Shown here: piece after piece, positions 26,310 through 34,813 of the stretch | How the letters are laid out: every line of letters begins with the position of its first letter | Position numbering within the stretch: position 1 is the first letter of the stretch | DNA from: Streptomyces sp. 2114.4 | GTDB taxonomy: Bacteria > Actinomycetota > Actinomycetes > Streptomycetales > Streptomycetaceae | Assembly (NCBI RefSeq): GCF_900187385.1 | Contig: NZ_FYEY01000001.1 | Span: 2,790,001-2,854,000 of the forward strand | Direction: 5' to 3' | DNA: 64,000 nt | Position numbers and translations under genes: made by a program | Notes under the pieces: model-generated | What the model saw: only the letters and a program-made list of their open reading frames with translations | Database searches by the model: none | Told to the model about the DNA's origin: nothing

Positions 26310-26897
26310 GAGGTCGACGTCCGAGCAGGCATAGAAGGCGTTGCCCGTGTCGGCGATGTTCCAGACGCCGAGGATGAGGTGGCGGCCGGATTTCTGGGTG
26401 GGGACGGTGCCCTGGTGCTGGACGGTTTCGCCCGGTCGGGCGCCGCCCATGGGGACCGTCATGAACGGCTGGGGCTCCAGGTCGGCGCGGGTGAGCGGCT
26501 TGCCGGGGTCGTAGCCGTCCTTGGTGATGAAGTACTCGAAGTCCGTGGTGGCATGGCGCGCCGTCAGCCGCCAGGTGAAGGTGTAGCCCTGCCCCGACGA
26601 GAGCTTGATGCCGGGCCACTTTCCCCCGCGCGGATCGTCCAGCTGGGCGAAGTTCCGCTGCCCGCCCGAACAGATCCTGCCGTCCGCCGGGCCGGCGGAC
26701 GGGAAGCCCTTGGGGCCCTCGACACTCTGCGGTTCGTACTGGATCGCGCCGCAATCCTTGACGGTGCCCTTGGCGCAGAGCGCCTGCCGACTGGGCGGTG
26801 CGTCGCTGTAGCCGTGACTGGAGGCGCTGTCCGTCGAGAGGAGGGAGACACCGAGGACGCCGAGGCCGATCACGGCCGCACTGATCTTTTTGCGCAT
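26304..26897 (-). CDS. AA10 lytic polysaccharide monooxygenase (chitin/cellulose-active)
   Basis: A 197-residue secreted copper enzyme. The signal peptide ends SASS and the mature protein begins with His28 (HGYSDAPPS), the N-terminal half of the histidine brace. The second brace histidine is His115 in RLTARHATTDF, and an axial phenylalanine lies near the C-terminus in GNAFYACSDVDL. Cysteines pair as in AA10 proteins, and there is no extra binding module. It oxidatively cleaves crystalline chitin or cellulose outside the cell. ATG 26897 has AGGAG 7 nt upstream. Its position about 4 kb from cslA and glxA matches LpmP/SCO2833, linked to glycan processing at hyphal tips (recalled). A DasR-like site lies upstream. 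Confidence 0.9.
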   Translation of the reverse strand: MRKKISAAVIGLGVLGVSLLSTDSASSHGYSDAPPSRQALCAKGTVKDCGAIQYEPQSVEGPKGFPSAGPADGRICSGGQRNFAQLDDPRGGKWPGIKLSSGQGYTFTWRLTARHATTDFEYFITKDGYDPGKPLTRADLEPQPFMTVPMGGARPGETVQHQGTVPTQKSGRHLILGVWNIADTGNAFYACSDVDLS

Positions 26898-26969
26898 GCT
26901 TCGCTCCTGAAGAACGTGGGGGAGTTCCGTGCCGGGAGAAAGGCAGTGCACTGCGATGCCGAACCGTGC

Positions 26970-26979
26970 GGTCTAGACC
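26970..26979. promoter_or_regulatory. DasR-type operator (dre-like) upstream of the LPMO
   Basis: The 10-bp palindrome GGTCTAGACC, flanked as C-core-A, matches the core of the DasR responsive element (recalled consensus ACTGGTCTAGACCACT). It lies 73 bp upstream of the LPMO start. A half-site, TCCAGACCA, lies about 40 bp further at 27012-27020. DasR represses chitin-utilisation genes in the absence of GlcNAc-phosphates. Confidence 0.65.
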
Positions 26980-27117
26980 AAGTAGCAGAGTAGGGCTGCG
27001 GCATTGGCATGTCCAGACCAATCGCGCGCGGGTATGGCGCGGTTCCGTGCCGGGGTGGCGCGGTTCCGTGCCGGGTGGAGCGGACCCGCATGGGCGCGGA
27101 GCGCCCCCCGGCCGCGT

Positions 27118-27236
27118 CCGGTCAGGTCACGTCAGGCCAGGCCGGGCCGGGTCGGGTCGGGGTGAAGCCAGACCAAGCCGATGCAGGTCAGGCCAAGCCG
27201 ATGCAGATCGGGTCAGGTCAGGTCAGGTCAGGCTGC
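27118..27236. repeat. low-complexity repeat tract between LPMO and hypothetical gene
   Basis: Several copies of GTCAG/GGTCA (five in tandem just before 27236), GCCGGGCCGG-like blocks and two copies of CCAAGCCGATGCA. The 330-bp gap 26898-27227 holds this tract plus the DasR-like site and no gene. Confidence 0.55.
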
Positions 27237-28580
27237 CGTCGTGAGGGGGGCCGTGGTGGGGCGGGCGGCGGCCTGGACGAGGGCCGTATAGGTGCGGCGG
27301 AGGGCGATCAGGGACTCCTGGGCCTCGCGGTAGACGGCGGCGTCGGGACCGCCGCGGTGGGCGAGGGTCCGTACGGGTGCACAGTGGCGGTCCATCGCGC
27401 TGAGCCAGGCACGGTGCTGTGCCGGGAGATGACGCCGCAGCAACTGGCGCCTGCCCTCGCCCATACGGCGTCCGCCGATACCCAGCACCGCTTCGGCCGC
27501 CTGGAGGACCGGCGGCTCCAGGGCACCCTGTTCGGCGAGCGCGCCGAGCACCGCACGCTGCTGCGGTGTGGCCGGCGCGGCCGTCAGTTCCGCCGCTTCG
27601 GCGAGGAGCTGGGCGCGCAGCGCATGCTGGACACGGACCAGGCGGCGCAGCGCCGTCGGGGTGGAGGAATCGTCGGGTGACCGGCCCGCAAGGGTTTCGG
27701 CGAGCCGGAAGAGCCAGATCCCGTGCGCCTCCAGACGGGTCGCGGCCAGCATCAACCGGTCCAGGCGGCTGAGCGGCTGGCCCTCCGGCGCCCAGCGGAC
27801 GATCGGCACGAGCACTTCGGTGCGGGCCAGTTGGTCTATGGGGATATGGCGGCGGGGCTTGCGTTCGGGGACCCAGTTGTGGAGCGCGAGGGTGGGCAGG
27901 GCGACGAACTGATCATGATCGATACGGTGGGCGATCGCCGCCCACAGATCGAGAAACGCCTCGTCGGCGACCTCGCGAGCGGCCGGAGCCTGCGGGTCGA
28001 GTCCACCCCAGCCGCAGGAGACCGCGATCACCGCGATCCGCAGGGCGGCGGCCTCCGCGTTGCGCAGGGAGAGGCGCGAGACGCGTTGCCGCAGGGCGGA
28101 CAACTCCTCGGCACGGCGAGCTCGTTCGACGAGCGCGATGGCGGCCTCACGGTCGGGCGCGACCGCGGCCGCGCGCGCCATGGCGTCCAGCCGCGTCCAG
28201 GTCCCGATCATGGAACGGACGGGCGGCCGCTCGGGCAGAAAGCCGTGGGCACAGGGGTCGTGCGGGGAGGCGGAGGCAGGTTCGGCGGACGCGGCAGAAG
28301 CGGCGGAGGCGCCCGGGGTGGCCTGGGTGGCCTGGGTGGCCTGGGTGGCCTGGGTGGCCGACGGTATGCCGGCGCCGGGAGCGGTCGACGCCACGCGCGC
28401 AGGTCCCGTCGGCACCCTGCCCCCGCCCGTAGCCGTGCCCGCGGACCGGGCCGCGGGCACATCCGCAGCTCCGGTGGGGCTCAGGGCCCCCGCCGCAGCC
28501 CCGGCCGTGGTCGCAGCCGTGGTCGCAGTCGCATCCGTAGTCGTAGTCGTAGTCGTAGTCGTAGTCGTAGTCGTGATCAT
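27228..28580 (-). CDS. hypothetical protein with poly-Thr and QAT repeats
   Basis: A 450-residue protein I cannot assign. The first 110 residues are low-complexity: a run of 13 threonines, Ala/Thr-rich stretches and (QAT)4. The remaining 340 residues are a soluble, mostly helical domain (MIGTWTRLDAMARAAAVAPD; VSRLSLRNAEAAALRIAVIAV; FLDLWAAIAHRIDHDQFVAL), reading as a genuine globular fold with normal Streptomyces codon bias. The poly-Thr comes from six perfect 6-bp repeats (28537-28572) and the QAT stretch from four 9-bp repeats (28321-28356). The ATG at 28580 is the likely start. Its 5' end is close to the SsgA-like gene on the same strand. Confidence 0.65.
   Translation of the reverse strand: MITTTTTTTTTTTTTDATATTAATTAGAAAGALSPTGAADVPAARSAGTATGGGRVPTGPARVASTAPGAGIPSATQATQATQATQATPGASAASAASAEPASASPHDPCAHGFLPERPPVRSMIGTWTRLDAMARAAAVAPDREAAIALVERARRAEELSALRQRVSRLSLRNAEAAALRIAVIAVSCGWGGLDPQAPAAREVADEAFLDLWAAIAHRIDHDQFVALPTLALHNWVPERKPRRHIPIDQLARTEVLVPIVRWAPEGQPLSRLDRLMLAATRLEAHGIWLFRLAETLAGRSPDDSSTPTALRRLVRVQHALRAQLLAEAAELTAAPATPQQRAVLGALAEQGALEPPVLQAAEAVLGIGGRRMGEGRRQLLRRHLPAQHRAWLSAMDRHCAPVRTLAHRGGPDAAVYREAQESLIALRRTYTALVQAAARPTTAPLTTAA
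28321..28356. repeat. 4 x 9-bp coding tandem repeat (QAT)
   Basis: Four exact copies of GCCTGGGTG, read on the minus strand as Gln-Ala-Thr repeats in the hypothetical protein. Slippage here would change the protein by whole triplets without breaking the frame. Confidence 0.9.
28537..28572. repeat. 6 x 6-bp coding microsatellite (poly-Thr)
   Basis: Six exact copies of GTAGTC immediately after the start codon of the hypothetical gene. They encode threonine runs on the minus strand, and the ACG/ACT alternation makes the array prone to slippage. Confidence 0.9.
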
Positions 28581-28597
28581 GATCGCCCTGTCCCCCC

Positions 28598-29017
28598 TCA
28601 GCACTTCCCGGCGAACAGCCGGGCCAGGTGAGTGTCCATGTCGAGATAGCGGTCCTCATGGCCGGGCGGGACGATCGCCGTGGTCTGCTCCAGCCAGGCG
28701 GTCAGCTCGACCGCACGCACCGACAGCTCACACACGCTGTCATCGGTGGAGAGCTCGATGTGTACCCGACGTGATGCGCCCGGTCGGCGGAAGGGCCACA
28801 CCCGTACGTCCCCCTCACCTGCTTCGTCGTACAGCCCCGCCAGCAGCAGATCACGGGCGAACAGCCAGGTGGCCACCTTCTGGCCACGGCTGATGAACGC
28901 GACCTCGACCTCGTACGGGCGGTCGCTGCGATAGCTGAACCGGCCGGCCACCGGAACCGCTTCGTCCGGCCCGAGGAGGAGCTGCATCTCAAGGGTGCGC
29001 TTGGCTGTCGACACCAC
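28598..29017 (-). CDS. SsgA-like sporulation/cell-division protein
   Basis: A 139-residue SsgA-like protein (SALP). VPVAGRFSYRSDRPYEVEVAF, VATWLFARDLLLAGL, EGDVRVWPFR and AWLEQTTAIVPPGHE follow the fold and spacing of SsgA/SsgB, which steer septum placement and cell-wall remodelling in sporulating actinomycetes. The family is restricted to morphologically complex actinobacteria, a strong taxonomic marker. Two adjacent GTG codons (29017, 29014) follow AAAGG by about 9 nt. Which SALP paralogue it is cannot be said from sequence alone. The next gene on this strand begins 17 bp after its stop, so the two may be cotranscribed. Confidence 0.87.
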   Translation of the reverse strand: MVSTAKRTLEMQLLLGPDEAVPVAGRFSYRSDRPYEVEVAFISRGQKVATWLFARDLLLAGLYDEAGEGDVRVWPFRRPGASRRVHIELSTDDSVCELSVRAVELTAWLEQTTAIVPPGHEDRYLDMDTHLARLFAGKC

Positions 29018-29474
29018 GACGATCAACCTTTCCGACGGAGGGGCGAGTCCCGGGGACCCGGTCCGGGGCGCGCGTCCTGGCAGACGTTGCTGTGGAGGAT
29101 GGGGTTGCAAAGGGGAGAGGAGGAGTGACGGACGCCATGGCCGACACCCTCCGGGCGCGCTCCGTTCTTTCGTCCCGACGGTCGCTTCAGCCTCTCAACC
29201 GGCAGGAGATATCGCATGTTGACGGGGCAACTGATGGCCTACCGCCATGGAGTCAATGAAATCGATCTTCGTGGAGCAATGCGGGCGGACCATGGGACGA
29301 AGGCCCTCGCACCAAGAGTCTTTTGCCCCCTTATGGGGCGACTGCCCGATGAGGTAGACGGAACAGCCGGACGCCGGCGCAAGTGGCGGGGATCACATGG
29401 GCCGAGCGCGTGAGTACGGCGGCCGGGGGTACGGAGCACCTCTCGTGTTCGTGTAAAGTTCTTCAGGTCAGCGC
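29018..29474. other. gap without recognised gene upstream of tRNA-Lys copy 3
   Basis: This 457-bp gap is lower in GC than its surroundings. A plus-strand ORF of 65 codons (29216-29413) lacks Streptomyces-like codon use and I do not call it. It must contain the promoters of the SsgA-like gene (minus) and of tRNA-Lys copy 3 (plus), but I see no convincing boxes. Confidence 0.5.
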
Positions 29475-29548
29475 GCGCCGCTAGCTCAGTTGGTTAGAGC
29501 AGCTGACTCTTAATCAGCGGGTCCGGGGTTCGAGTCCCTGGCGGCGCA
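29475..29548 (+). tRNA. tRNA-Lys (anticodon CUU), copy 3
   Basis: Identical over all 74 nt to copies 1 and 2. Its 5' flank (GTCAGCGC) matches that of copy 2. Confidence 0.97.
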
Positions 29549-29553
29549 CGTAA

Positions 29554-29588
29554 GACTGAGGCCCCTCGCCATGCGGGGGGCCTCAGTC
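29554..29588 (+). terminator. hairpin terminator after tRNA-Lys copy 3
   Basis: GACTGAGGCCCC (29554-29565) pairs with GGGGCCTCAGTC (29577-29588), 5 nt after the tRNA. Confidence 0.75.
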
Positions 29589-30733
29589 ATGGGGTCGACC
29601 GGACGGACGCCCGCCCCCGCCCCCCTCTCCTCTCCTCCCGCCACCCCGGACTGCGGCAGCCGATTTCCTTGCGATCACAAATGGTAATGAGCCGATCGCA
29701 CACAGATTCACCCGCCCGCGGCACCCCCACTTTCACTCGGACTCACCGTTCCGCCGCCCATGCCTTTCCGCCCTCACCCCCCGGCCCCGCCCTCGACCGA
29801 CGGCCGCGACCCCGGCGACCCCGGCGGACGAGCCGGGCCGAGGCGGCGACGGCGAGGCCATGGCAACAGGACTCCGGAAATCGCGACCCCGTCACCCACG
29901 GAAGGCGCTTCCGGTACTCCCTCGACGGCGGTCACCCATAGGCCGGGCGAGCAGAGATTTCCTCGCCCTCCCTCCCGGAAAGTGGCCACACCTTCGGCCA
30001 AATCGGCATACTCGGAGGTAACTTCATCGGAGTCGGCAAACGGGCCGAACGCGCCGTGGAAACGCCCCTCGGCCAGCCGGCCGGCACATTCCCGCAGACG
30101 CCGGCCCCTACCGCGCCTCCACCCCCTCAAGTCCCCTGAGCAGGACGTTCGTTCAGGCGGTGGTGACCTCCGCACCCTCCGCCGCACCCCGGCCGGGAAT
30201 CCCTCGGCGCGCCGGCCACCTTTACCGGTTGATGGCGGATCGGCCGGGGAATTACCGGTCCGGAGCGGCCCCTTTACGCACGGGATTCTTTCGAACACCC
30301 AGAGCGAGGGAGCCTCGGCGATTGCCTCGATATCCGTTGACAGCGGGAGAATTGGCACCAGTCCCGTATCAAAGTGACGTGCCCCCGCGCCACCCCCGGC
30401 CCCGTCTTGCGCACTCTTGTACACAATTCCCTGGACAACTCTTGCCATCACGACGGCGGTTAGGGAACCTGACCTGATCACTCGGCGAAATGAGGGCCGC
30501 ATCCAGCCGAGTGGGACCAGTCGGGAACGCCGGATGGCGTGATGTGAACACGGGGAAATCGCCGCTTGGCAGGATCGCGGCAGCGTTGCATACGCAATCG
30601 GAGGACGGCTGCCAACCGTTCGACGGTGCAGTCGGCCGACAGCAAAGCGCCCGAGTCGGTCGCGGGGGACCGCGGACTCGGGCCATCAGTACAGACGGCA
30701 CGCAGCCAGTGTTGCGTGCGGGGGGATGGACTC
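29589..30733. other. 1.1-kb region without a convincing gene, upstream of cslA
   Basis: No ORF on either strand shows the third-position GC bias seen elsewhere. The longest (minus, 29774-30502) is Arg/Pro/Gly-rich with no domain. The sequence is visibly less GC-rich than neighbouring genes. It may be a long regulatory region or 5' leader of cslA, or hold an unrecognised small RNA. Confidence 0.5.
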
Positions 30734-32800
30734 ATGACGTCGCCGCCTGACGGCTCCCGGCCGCAGCGCCCGTACGACCCGTCGGCCACGACGCGCCTGC
30801 GCGTGCCACGCCAGCAGCGGCAGCGGCGGACCCAGCGCAAACCGCTGCCGCGCTATGACTACGAGCACTACAGCCGGCTGGCCGGGCCGCTCACCCGGCC
30901 CGACCCGGACAAGCCCTACAAGGTCCGCTACCGCTCGCTGCTCGCGGACGAACCGCACCGCATACGGGCGGCCCTGCTGCTCGGCGCCGCGCCGCTGGTC
31001 TCGTTCGGGCTGCTGGTCTGGCTGATGCAGCCGAACCACTGGACCGAACGCGACTACCCGGCCTATGACTTCCTTCCGGCGCTGGACGTCGTCATGCTGG
31101 TCTCGATCGGGCTGATCGAGCTGTTCCGGTGCATGAATGTGCTGTCCAACGCGCATGCCACCCTGGTCGCCCGCGACCCCGTCCCGGTCATACCCGAGAG
31201 CGGCACCCGGGTCGCCTTCCTCACCTCGTTCGTACCGGGCAAGGAACCCCTCGCCATGGTGACGAAGACGCTGGAGGCGGCGGTCAAGATCCGCCACCGC
31301 GGTCTGCTGCACGTCTGGCTGCTGGACGAGGGCGACGACCCCGAGGTCAAGGAGGTCTGCCGGCGCCTGGGCGTCCACCACTTCAGCCGCAAGGGCGTCC
31401 CGGAGTGGAACCAGGCCAAGGGCCCGCACCGCGCCAAGACCAAGCACGGCAACTACAACGCCTGGCTGCAGGCGCACGGCGACGCCTATGACTACTTCGC
31501 CTCCGTCGACACCGACCACGTGCCGCTGCCCAACTACCTGGAGCGGATGCTGGGCTTCTTCCGCGACCCGGACGTCGGCTTCGTCATCGGCCCGCAGGTG
31601 TACGGCAATTACGACACCTTCGTCACCAAGGCCGCCGAGTCGCAGCAGTTCCTCTTTCATGCGCTGGTCCAGCGGGCCGGCAACCGCTATGGCGCCCCGA
31701 TGTTCGTCGGCACGTCCAACGCCGTGCGCATCAGCGCGCTGAAGCAGATCGGCGGGCTGTACGACTCGATCACCGAGGACATGGCGACCGGCTTCGAGAT
31801 GCACCGGCACAGCAACCCGCAGACCGGGAAGAAGTGGCGCTCGGTCTACACCCCGGACGTGCTCGCGGTCGGTGAGGGGCCCACGGCCTGGACCGACTTC
31901 TTCACCCAGCAGCTGCGCTGGTCGCGCGGGACGTACGAAACGATCCTCAAGCAGTTCTGGAAGGCGCCGTTCACGCTGCCCGCGGGCCGGCTCTTCAACT
32001 ACACCATGATGGTGATCTTCTACCCGATGTCGGCGCTGAACTGGATCCTGGCGGCGCTCAGTTGTGCGCTGTTCCTGGGTCTGGGGGCCTCGGGTGTGCA
32101 GATCGATCCCGCGGTGTGGATGATGCTCTACGGCAATGCCTCGGCGCTGCAGATCGGCCTGTACATCTGGAACCGGCGGCACAATGTCTCGCCGCACGAG
32201 CCGGAGGGCTCCGGCGGGGTCGCCGGCATGGTGATGTCCGCGCTGTCCGCGCCGATCTACGCCCGGTCGCTGTTCGATACGGTGCTGCGCCGCAAGAGCA
32301 AGTTCGTGGTCACGCCGAAGGGCGACTCGTCCAGCCCGGACACGCTCTTCGGGACCTTCCGGGTGCACCTGTTCTTCCTGCTCGTCTTCGGGGGCTCGCT
32401 GGTCGCCTCGTTCGTGCTGGGGCACAGCCACCCGGCGATGGTCACCTGGGCCACGCTCGCGATGCTGATCACCGCCGCGCCGATCATCGCCTGGCGGGTG
32501 TCCGTACGGGGTGAGGAGCGGAAGCGGAGGGCGGCGGCTGCTGCCGGGCATGCCGAGGGTGTGGGTGCCGAAGGAGCCGCCGGTGGTGCCACGGACGGTG
32601 CGGTGCCTTCCGCCGCTCCGGCCGCCGGCCAGTCGGCCGCTCCTTCCGCCGGCCCGTCTGTGGGCCCTGGCCGGGCGCCCGGCCAGGCCCCTGACCAGGC
32701 CCCTGACCTGGGCCATGGTCAGACCACTGATCAGGCCAGCGCCCCGGCCGTCAGCTCCGAACAAACCCTGCAGATCGCCCTTGGGGGACGTCACACATGA
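30734..32800 (+). CDS. cslA: cellulose synthase-like glycosyltransferase (GT2)
   Basis: A 688-residue processive family 2 glycosyltransferase. Two transmembrane helices (about 78-98 and 113-132) precede the catalytic domain: VWLLDEGDD, the DxD at SVDTDH (259-261), TED at 347-349, and the QxxRW acceptor motif QQLRW (392-396). More membrane helices follow (410-480, 575-625). The last 80 residues are a disordered Ala/Pro/Gln/Gly-rich tail. It makes the beta-glucan-like polymer at hyphal tips together with GlxA, whose ATG overlaps its stop (ATGA). The order cslA-glxA-GH6 is the well-known Streptomyces locus. ATG 30734 follows GGGGG by 9 nt. Confidence 0.93.
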   Translation: MTSPPDGSRPQRPYDPSATTRLRVPRQQRQRRTQRKPLPRYDYEHYSRLAGPLTRPDPDKPYKVRYRSLLADEPHRIRAALLLGAAPLVSFGLLVWLMQPNHWTERDYPAYDFLPALDVVMLVSIGLIELFRCMNVLSNAHATLVARDPVPVIPESGTRVAFLTSFVPGKEPLAMVTKTLEAAVKIRHRGLLHVWLLDEGDDPEVKEVCRRLGVHHFSRKGVPEWNQAKGPHRAKTKHGNYNAWLQAHGDAYDYFASVDTDHVPLPNYLERMLGFFRDPDVGFVIGPQVYGNYDTFVTKAAESQQFLFHALVQRAGNRYGAPMFVGTSNAVRISALKQIGGLYDSITEDMATGFEMHRHSNPQTGKKWRSVYTPDVLAVGEGPTAWTDFFTQQLRWSRGTYETILKQFWKAPFTLPAGRLFNYTMMVIFYPMSALNWILAALSCALFLGLGASGVQIDPAVWMMLYGNASALQIGLYIWNRRHNVSPHEPEGSGGVAGMVMSALSAPIYARSLFDTVLRRKSKFVVTPKGDSSSPDTLFGTFRVHLFFLLVFGGSLVASFVLGHSHPAMVTWATLAMLITAAPIIAWRVSVRGEERKRRAAAAAGHAEGVGAEGAAGGATDGAVPSAAPAAGQSAAPSAGPSVGPGRAPGQAPDQAPDLGHGQTTDQASAPAVSSEQTLQIALGGRHT

Positions 32801-34752
32801 AGTACCGTCCGAACCGTCGCACCCGCCGAGTGGCGATAGCGGCGGCGGTGGTGCTCGCGCTCGCCGCGATGAACGGGCCGGCCCTCTACGGCTTCGCCTC
32901 GGAGCAGTACCACCAGTACAAGATCAACGAGCCCGGGTACAAGGCGGCGAACGGCCACTGGGACGTCGTCAACGTCCCCGACAAGTACCGCATCAACACC
33001 ATCCACGCGGCCCTGCTGCACACCGGGAAGGTGCTGCTGGTCGCCGGCTCCGGCAACAACGCGGCCAACTTCAAGGCCAAATCGTTCCGTACGGTCCTGT
33101 GGGACCCGGAGAAGAACACCTTCAAGAACATCCCCACGCCCAAGGACCTCTTCTGCTCCGGGCACACCCAGCTGCCCGACGGCAAGCTGCTGGTGGCCGG
33201 CGGGACCCAGCGCTACGAGAAGCTGAACGGCGATGTGAAGAAGGCCGGCGGCCTCATGATCGTCTACAACGAGGACCCGGACGCCCCGAAGACCTTCCCG
33301 GCCGGCACGCTCTTCACCGGCAAGAAGAACGGCAAGACCTTCGCCTCCAAGGACCCGGTCGTGGTGCCGCGGGCGAAGAAGAAGACCGACCCGAAGACCG
33401 GCAAGGTCACGGTGGTGCACAGCGAGGCCCGGGTCTATGTCGAAGCGCTCAAGGACGGCCGCGGCTACTCCACCGGCTCCCAGGACAACTACCGGATCCA
33501 CGGCCTGACGGGCGCGGCCGCCCACAACTTCTACGGCATCGCGCAGAAGTTGTCCTTCGACAAGAAGGACTTCCAGGGGATCAAGGACTCCTTCGAGTTC
33601 GACCCGGTGGCCGAGCGCTACGTACCCGTGGACCCGATGAACGAGGCCCGCTGGTACCCGACGCTCACCACGCTGCAGGACGGCAAGGTCCTCTCCGTCT
33701 CCGGGCTGGACGAGATCGGGCAGGTCGTCCCCGGCAAGCAGGAGGTCTACGACCCGAAGACGAAGAAATGGACCTACCTGCCCAAGCGGCGCTTCTTCCC
33801 GACCTACCCGGCGCTCTTCCTCACCGACCAGGGCCGGATCTTCTACACCGGCTCCAACGCCGGCTACGGTCCGGACAACATCGGCCGCACCCCCGGCATC
33901 TGGGACCTGAAGTCCAACAAGTTCCAGGTCGTGCCCGGGATGAGCGATCCGAAGATCCTGGAGACCTCGATGTCGGTGCTGCTGCCGCCGGCCCAGGAGC
34001 AGCGGTACATGGTGCTGGGCGGAGGCGGGGTCGGCGAGGACCCGAAGTCCACGGACAAGACCCGCATCGTGGATCTGCACGCCCCGTCGCCGCGCTTCAA
34101 GGACGGTCCCCCGCTGTATGCGAAGGCCCGCTACCCGAGCAGCGTGATCATGCCGGACGACACCGTGCTGACCACGAACGGCTCCGGTGACTACCGTGGC
34201 CGCAGCGACTCCAACATCCTCAAGGCGGAGCTGTACGACCCGGCGACCAACTCCGCCCGCCAGGTGGCCGACCCGCTGGTGGGCCGTAACTACCACTCGG
34301 GTGCGCTGCTGCTGCCCGACGGCCGGGTGATGACCTTCGGTTCGGACTCCCTCTACGCCGACAAGGACAACACCAAGCCGGGCGTCTTCCAGCAGCAGAT
34401 CGACCTCTACACCCCGCCGTACCTCTACCGGAAGTCGCGCCCCGAGCTGACGGAGAAGGGGCCGAAGACGGTCTCGCTCGGCAGCAGCGCGACCTTCGGC
34501 TCCCCGCACGCCGCCGGCATCAAGAAGATGCGGCTGATGCGCCCCGGCTCGTTCACCCATGTCACCAACGTCGAACAGCGCTCGATCGCACTGGACTTCA
34601 CGGTGGCCAAGGGCGGGGACGGGGTGACGGTCACCCTGCCCAAGGACCCGTCGCTGGTGCCGCCCGGGTGGTACATGCTGAACGCGGTCGACGGCCACGG
34701 CACGCCGTCCAAGGCGGTGTGGGTGAAGGTGCCTGCGACGCGGGGTCGGTGA
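32797..34752 (+). CDS. glxA: copper radical oxidase (galactose oxidase-like)
   Basis: A 651-residue secreted or membrane-anchored oxidase with an N-terminal signal/anchor (VAIAAAVVLALAAMNG). Kelch-type beta-propeller repeats carry the copper site. Cys120 (DLFCSGHTQLPDG) and Tyr287 (ARWYPTL) are in the right places to form the thioether Cys-Tyr cofactor, with Trp286 next to the tyrosine. Later histidines (YHSGALLLPDG and the C-terminal early-set domain) supply the copper ligands. GlxA is needed for glycan deposition at hyphal tips. Translationally coupled to cslA. The C-terminal 100 residues form the immunoglobulin-like domain typical of the family. Confidence 0.93.
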   Translation: MKYRPNRRTRRVAIAAAVVLALAAMNGPALYGFASEQYHQYKINEPGYKAANGHWDVVNVPDKYRINTIHAALLHTGKVLLVAGSGNNAANFKAKSFRTVLWDPEKNTFKNIPTPKDLFCSGHTQLPDGKLLVAGGTQRYEKLNGDVKKAGGLMIVYNEDPDAPKTFPAGTLFTGKKNGKTFASKDPVVVPRAKKKTDPKTGKVTVVHSEARVYVEALKDGRGYSTGSQDNYRIHGLTGAAAHNFYGIAQKLSFDKKDFQGIKDSFEFDPVAERYVPVDPMNEARWYPTLTTLQDGKVLSVSGLDEIGQVVPGKQEVYDPKTKKWTYLPKRRFFPTYPALFLTDQGRIFYTGSNAGYGPDNIGRTPGIWDLKSNKFQVVPGMSDPKILETSMSVLLPPAQEQRYMVLGGGGVGEDPKSTDKTRIVDLHAPSPRFKDGPPLYAKARYPSSVIMPDDTVLTTNGSGDYRGRSDSNILKAELYDPATNSARQVADPLVGRNYHSGALLLPDGRVMTFGSDSLYADKDNTKPGVFQQQIDLYTPPYLYRKSRPELTEKGPKTVSLGSSATFGSPHAAGIKKMRLMRPGSFTHVTNVEQRSIALDFTVAKGGDGVTVTLPKDPSLVPPGWYMLNAVDGHGTPSKAVWVKVPATRGR

Positions 34753-34769
34753 GTGTGACCGCGGCGGTT

Positions 34770-34801
34770 GCCGCAGCAGGTCCGGCCGGGCCTGCTGCGG
34801 C
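34770..34801. terminator. bidirectional terminator between glxA and the GH6 gene
   Basis: GCCGCAGCAGG (34770-34780) and CCTGCTGCGGC (34791-34801) are perfect reverse complements around TCCGGCCGGG, sitting between two convergent stop codons. Confidence 0.8.
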
Positions 34802-34813
34802 ACCTGCCGCCCG

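Noticed and set aside
29216..29413. Plus-strand ORF of 65 codons before tRNA-Lys copy 3
   Set aside because: Short, no recognisable motif and atypical codon use, although a GGAG-like site precedes it.
9441..29548. Genomic island bounded by tRNA-Lys copies
   Set aside because: No integrase, excisionase or partial tRNA repeat is visible, and the contents resemble the Streptomyces core gene order.
29774..30502. Minus-strand ORF of 242 codons before cslA
   Set aside because: Arg/Pro/Gly-rich, no domain, and codon use does not show the third-position GC bias of real genes in this window.
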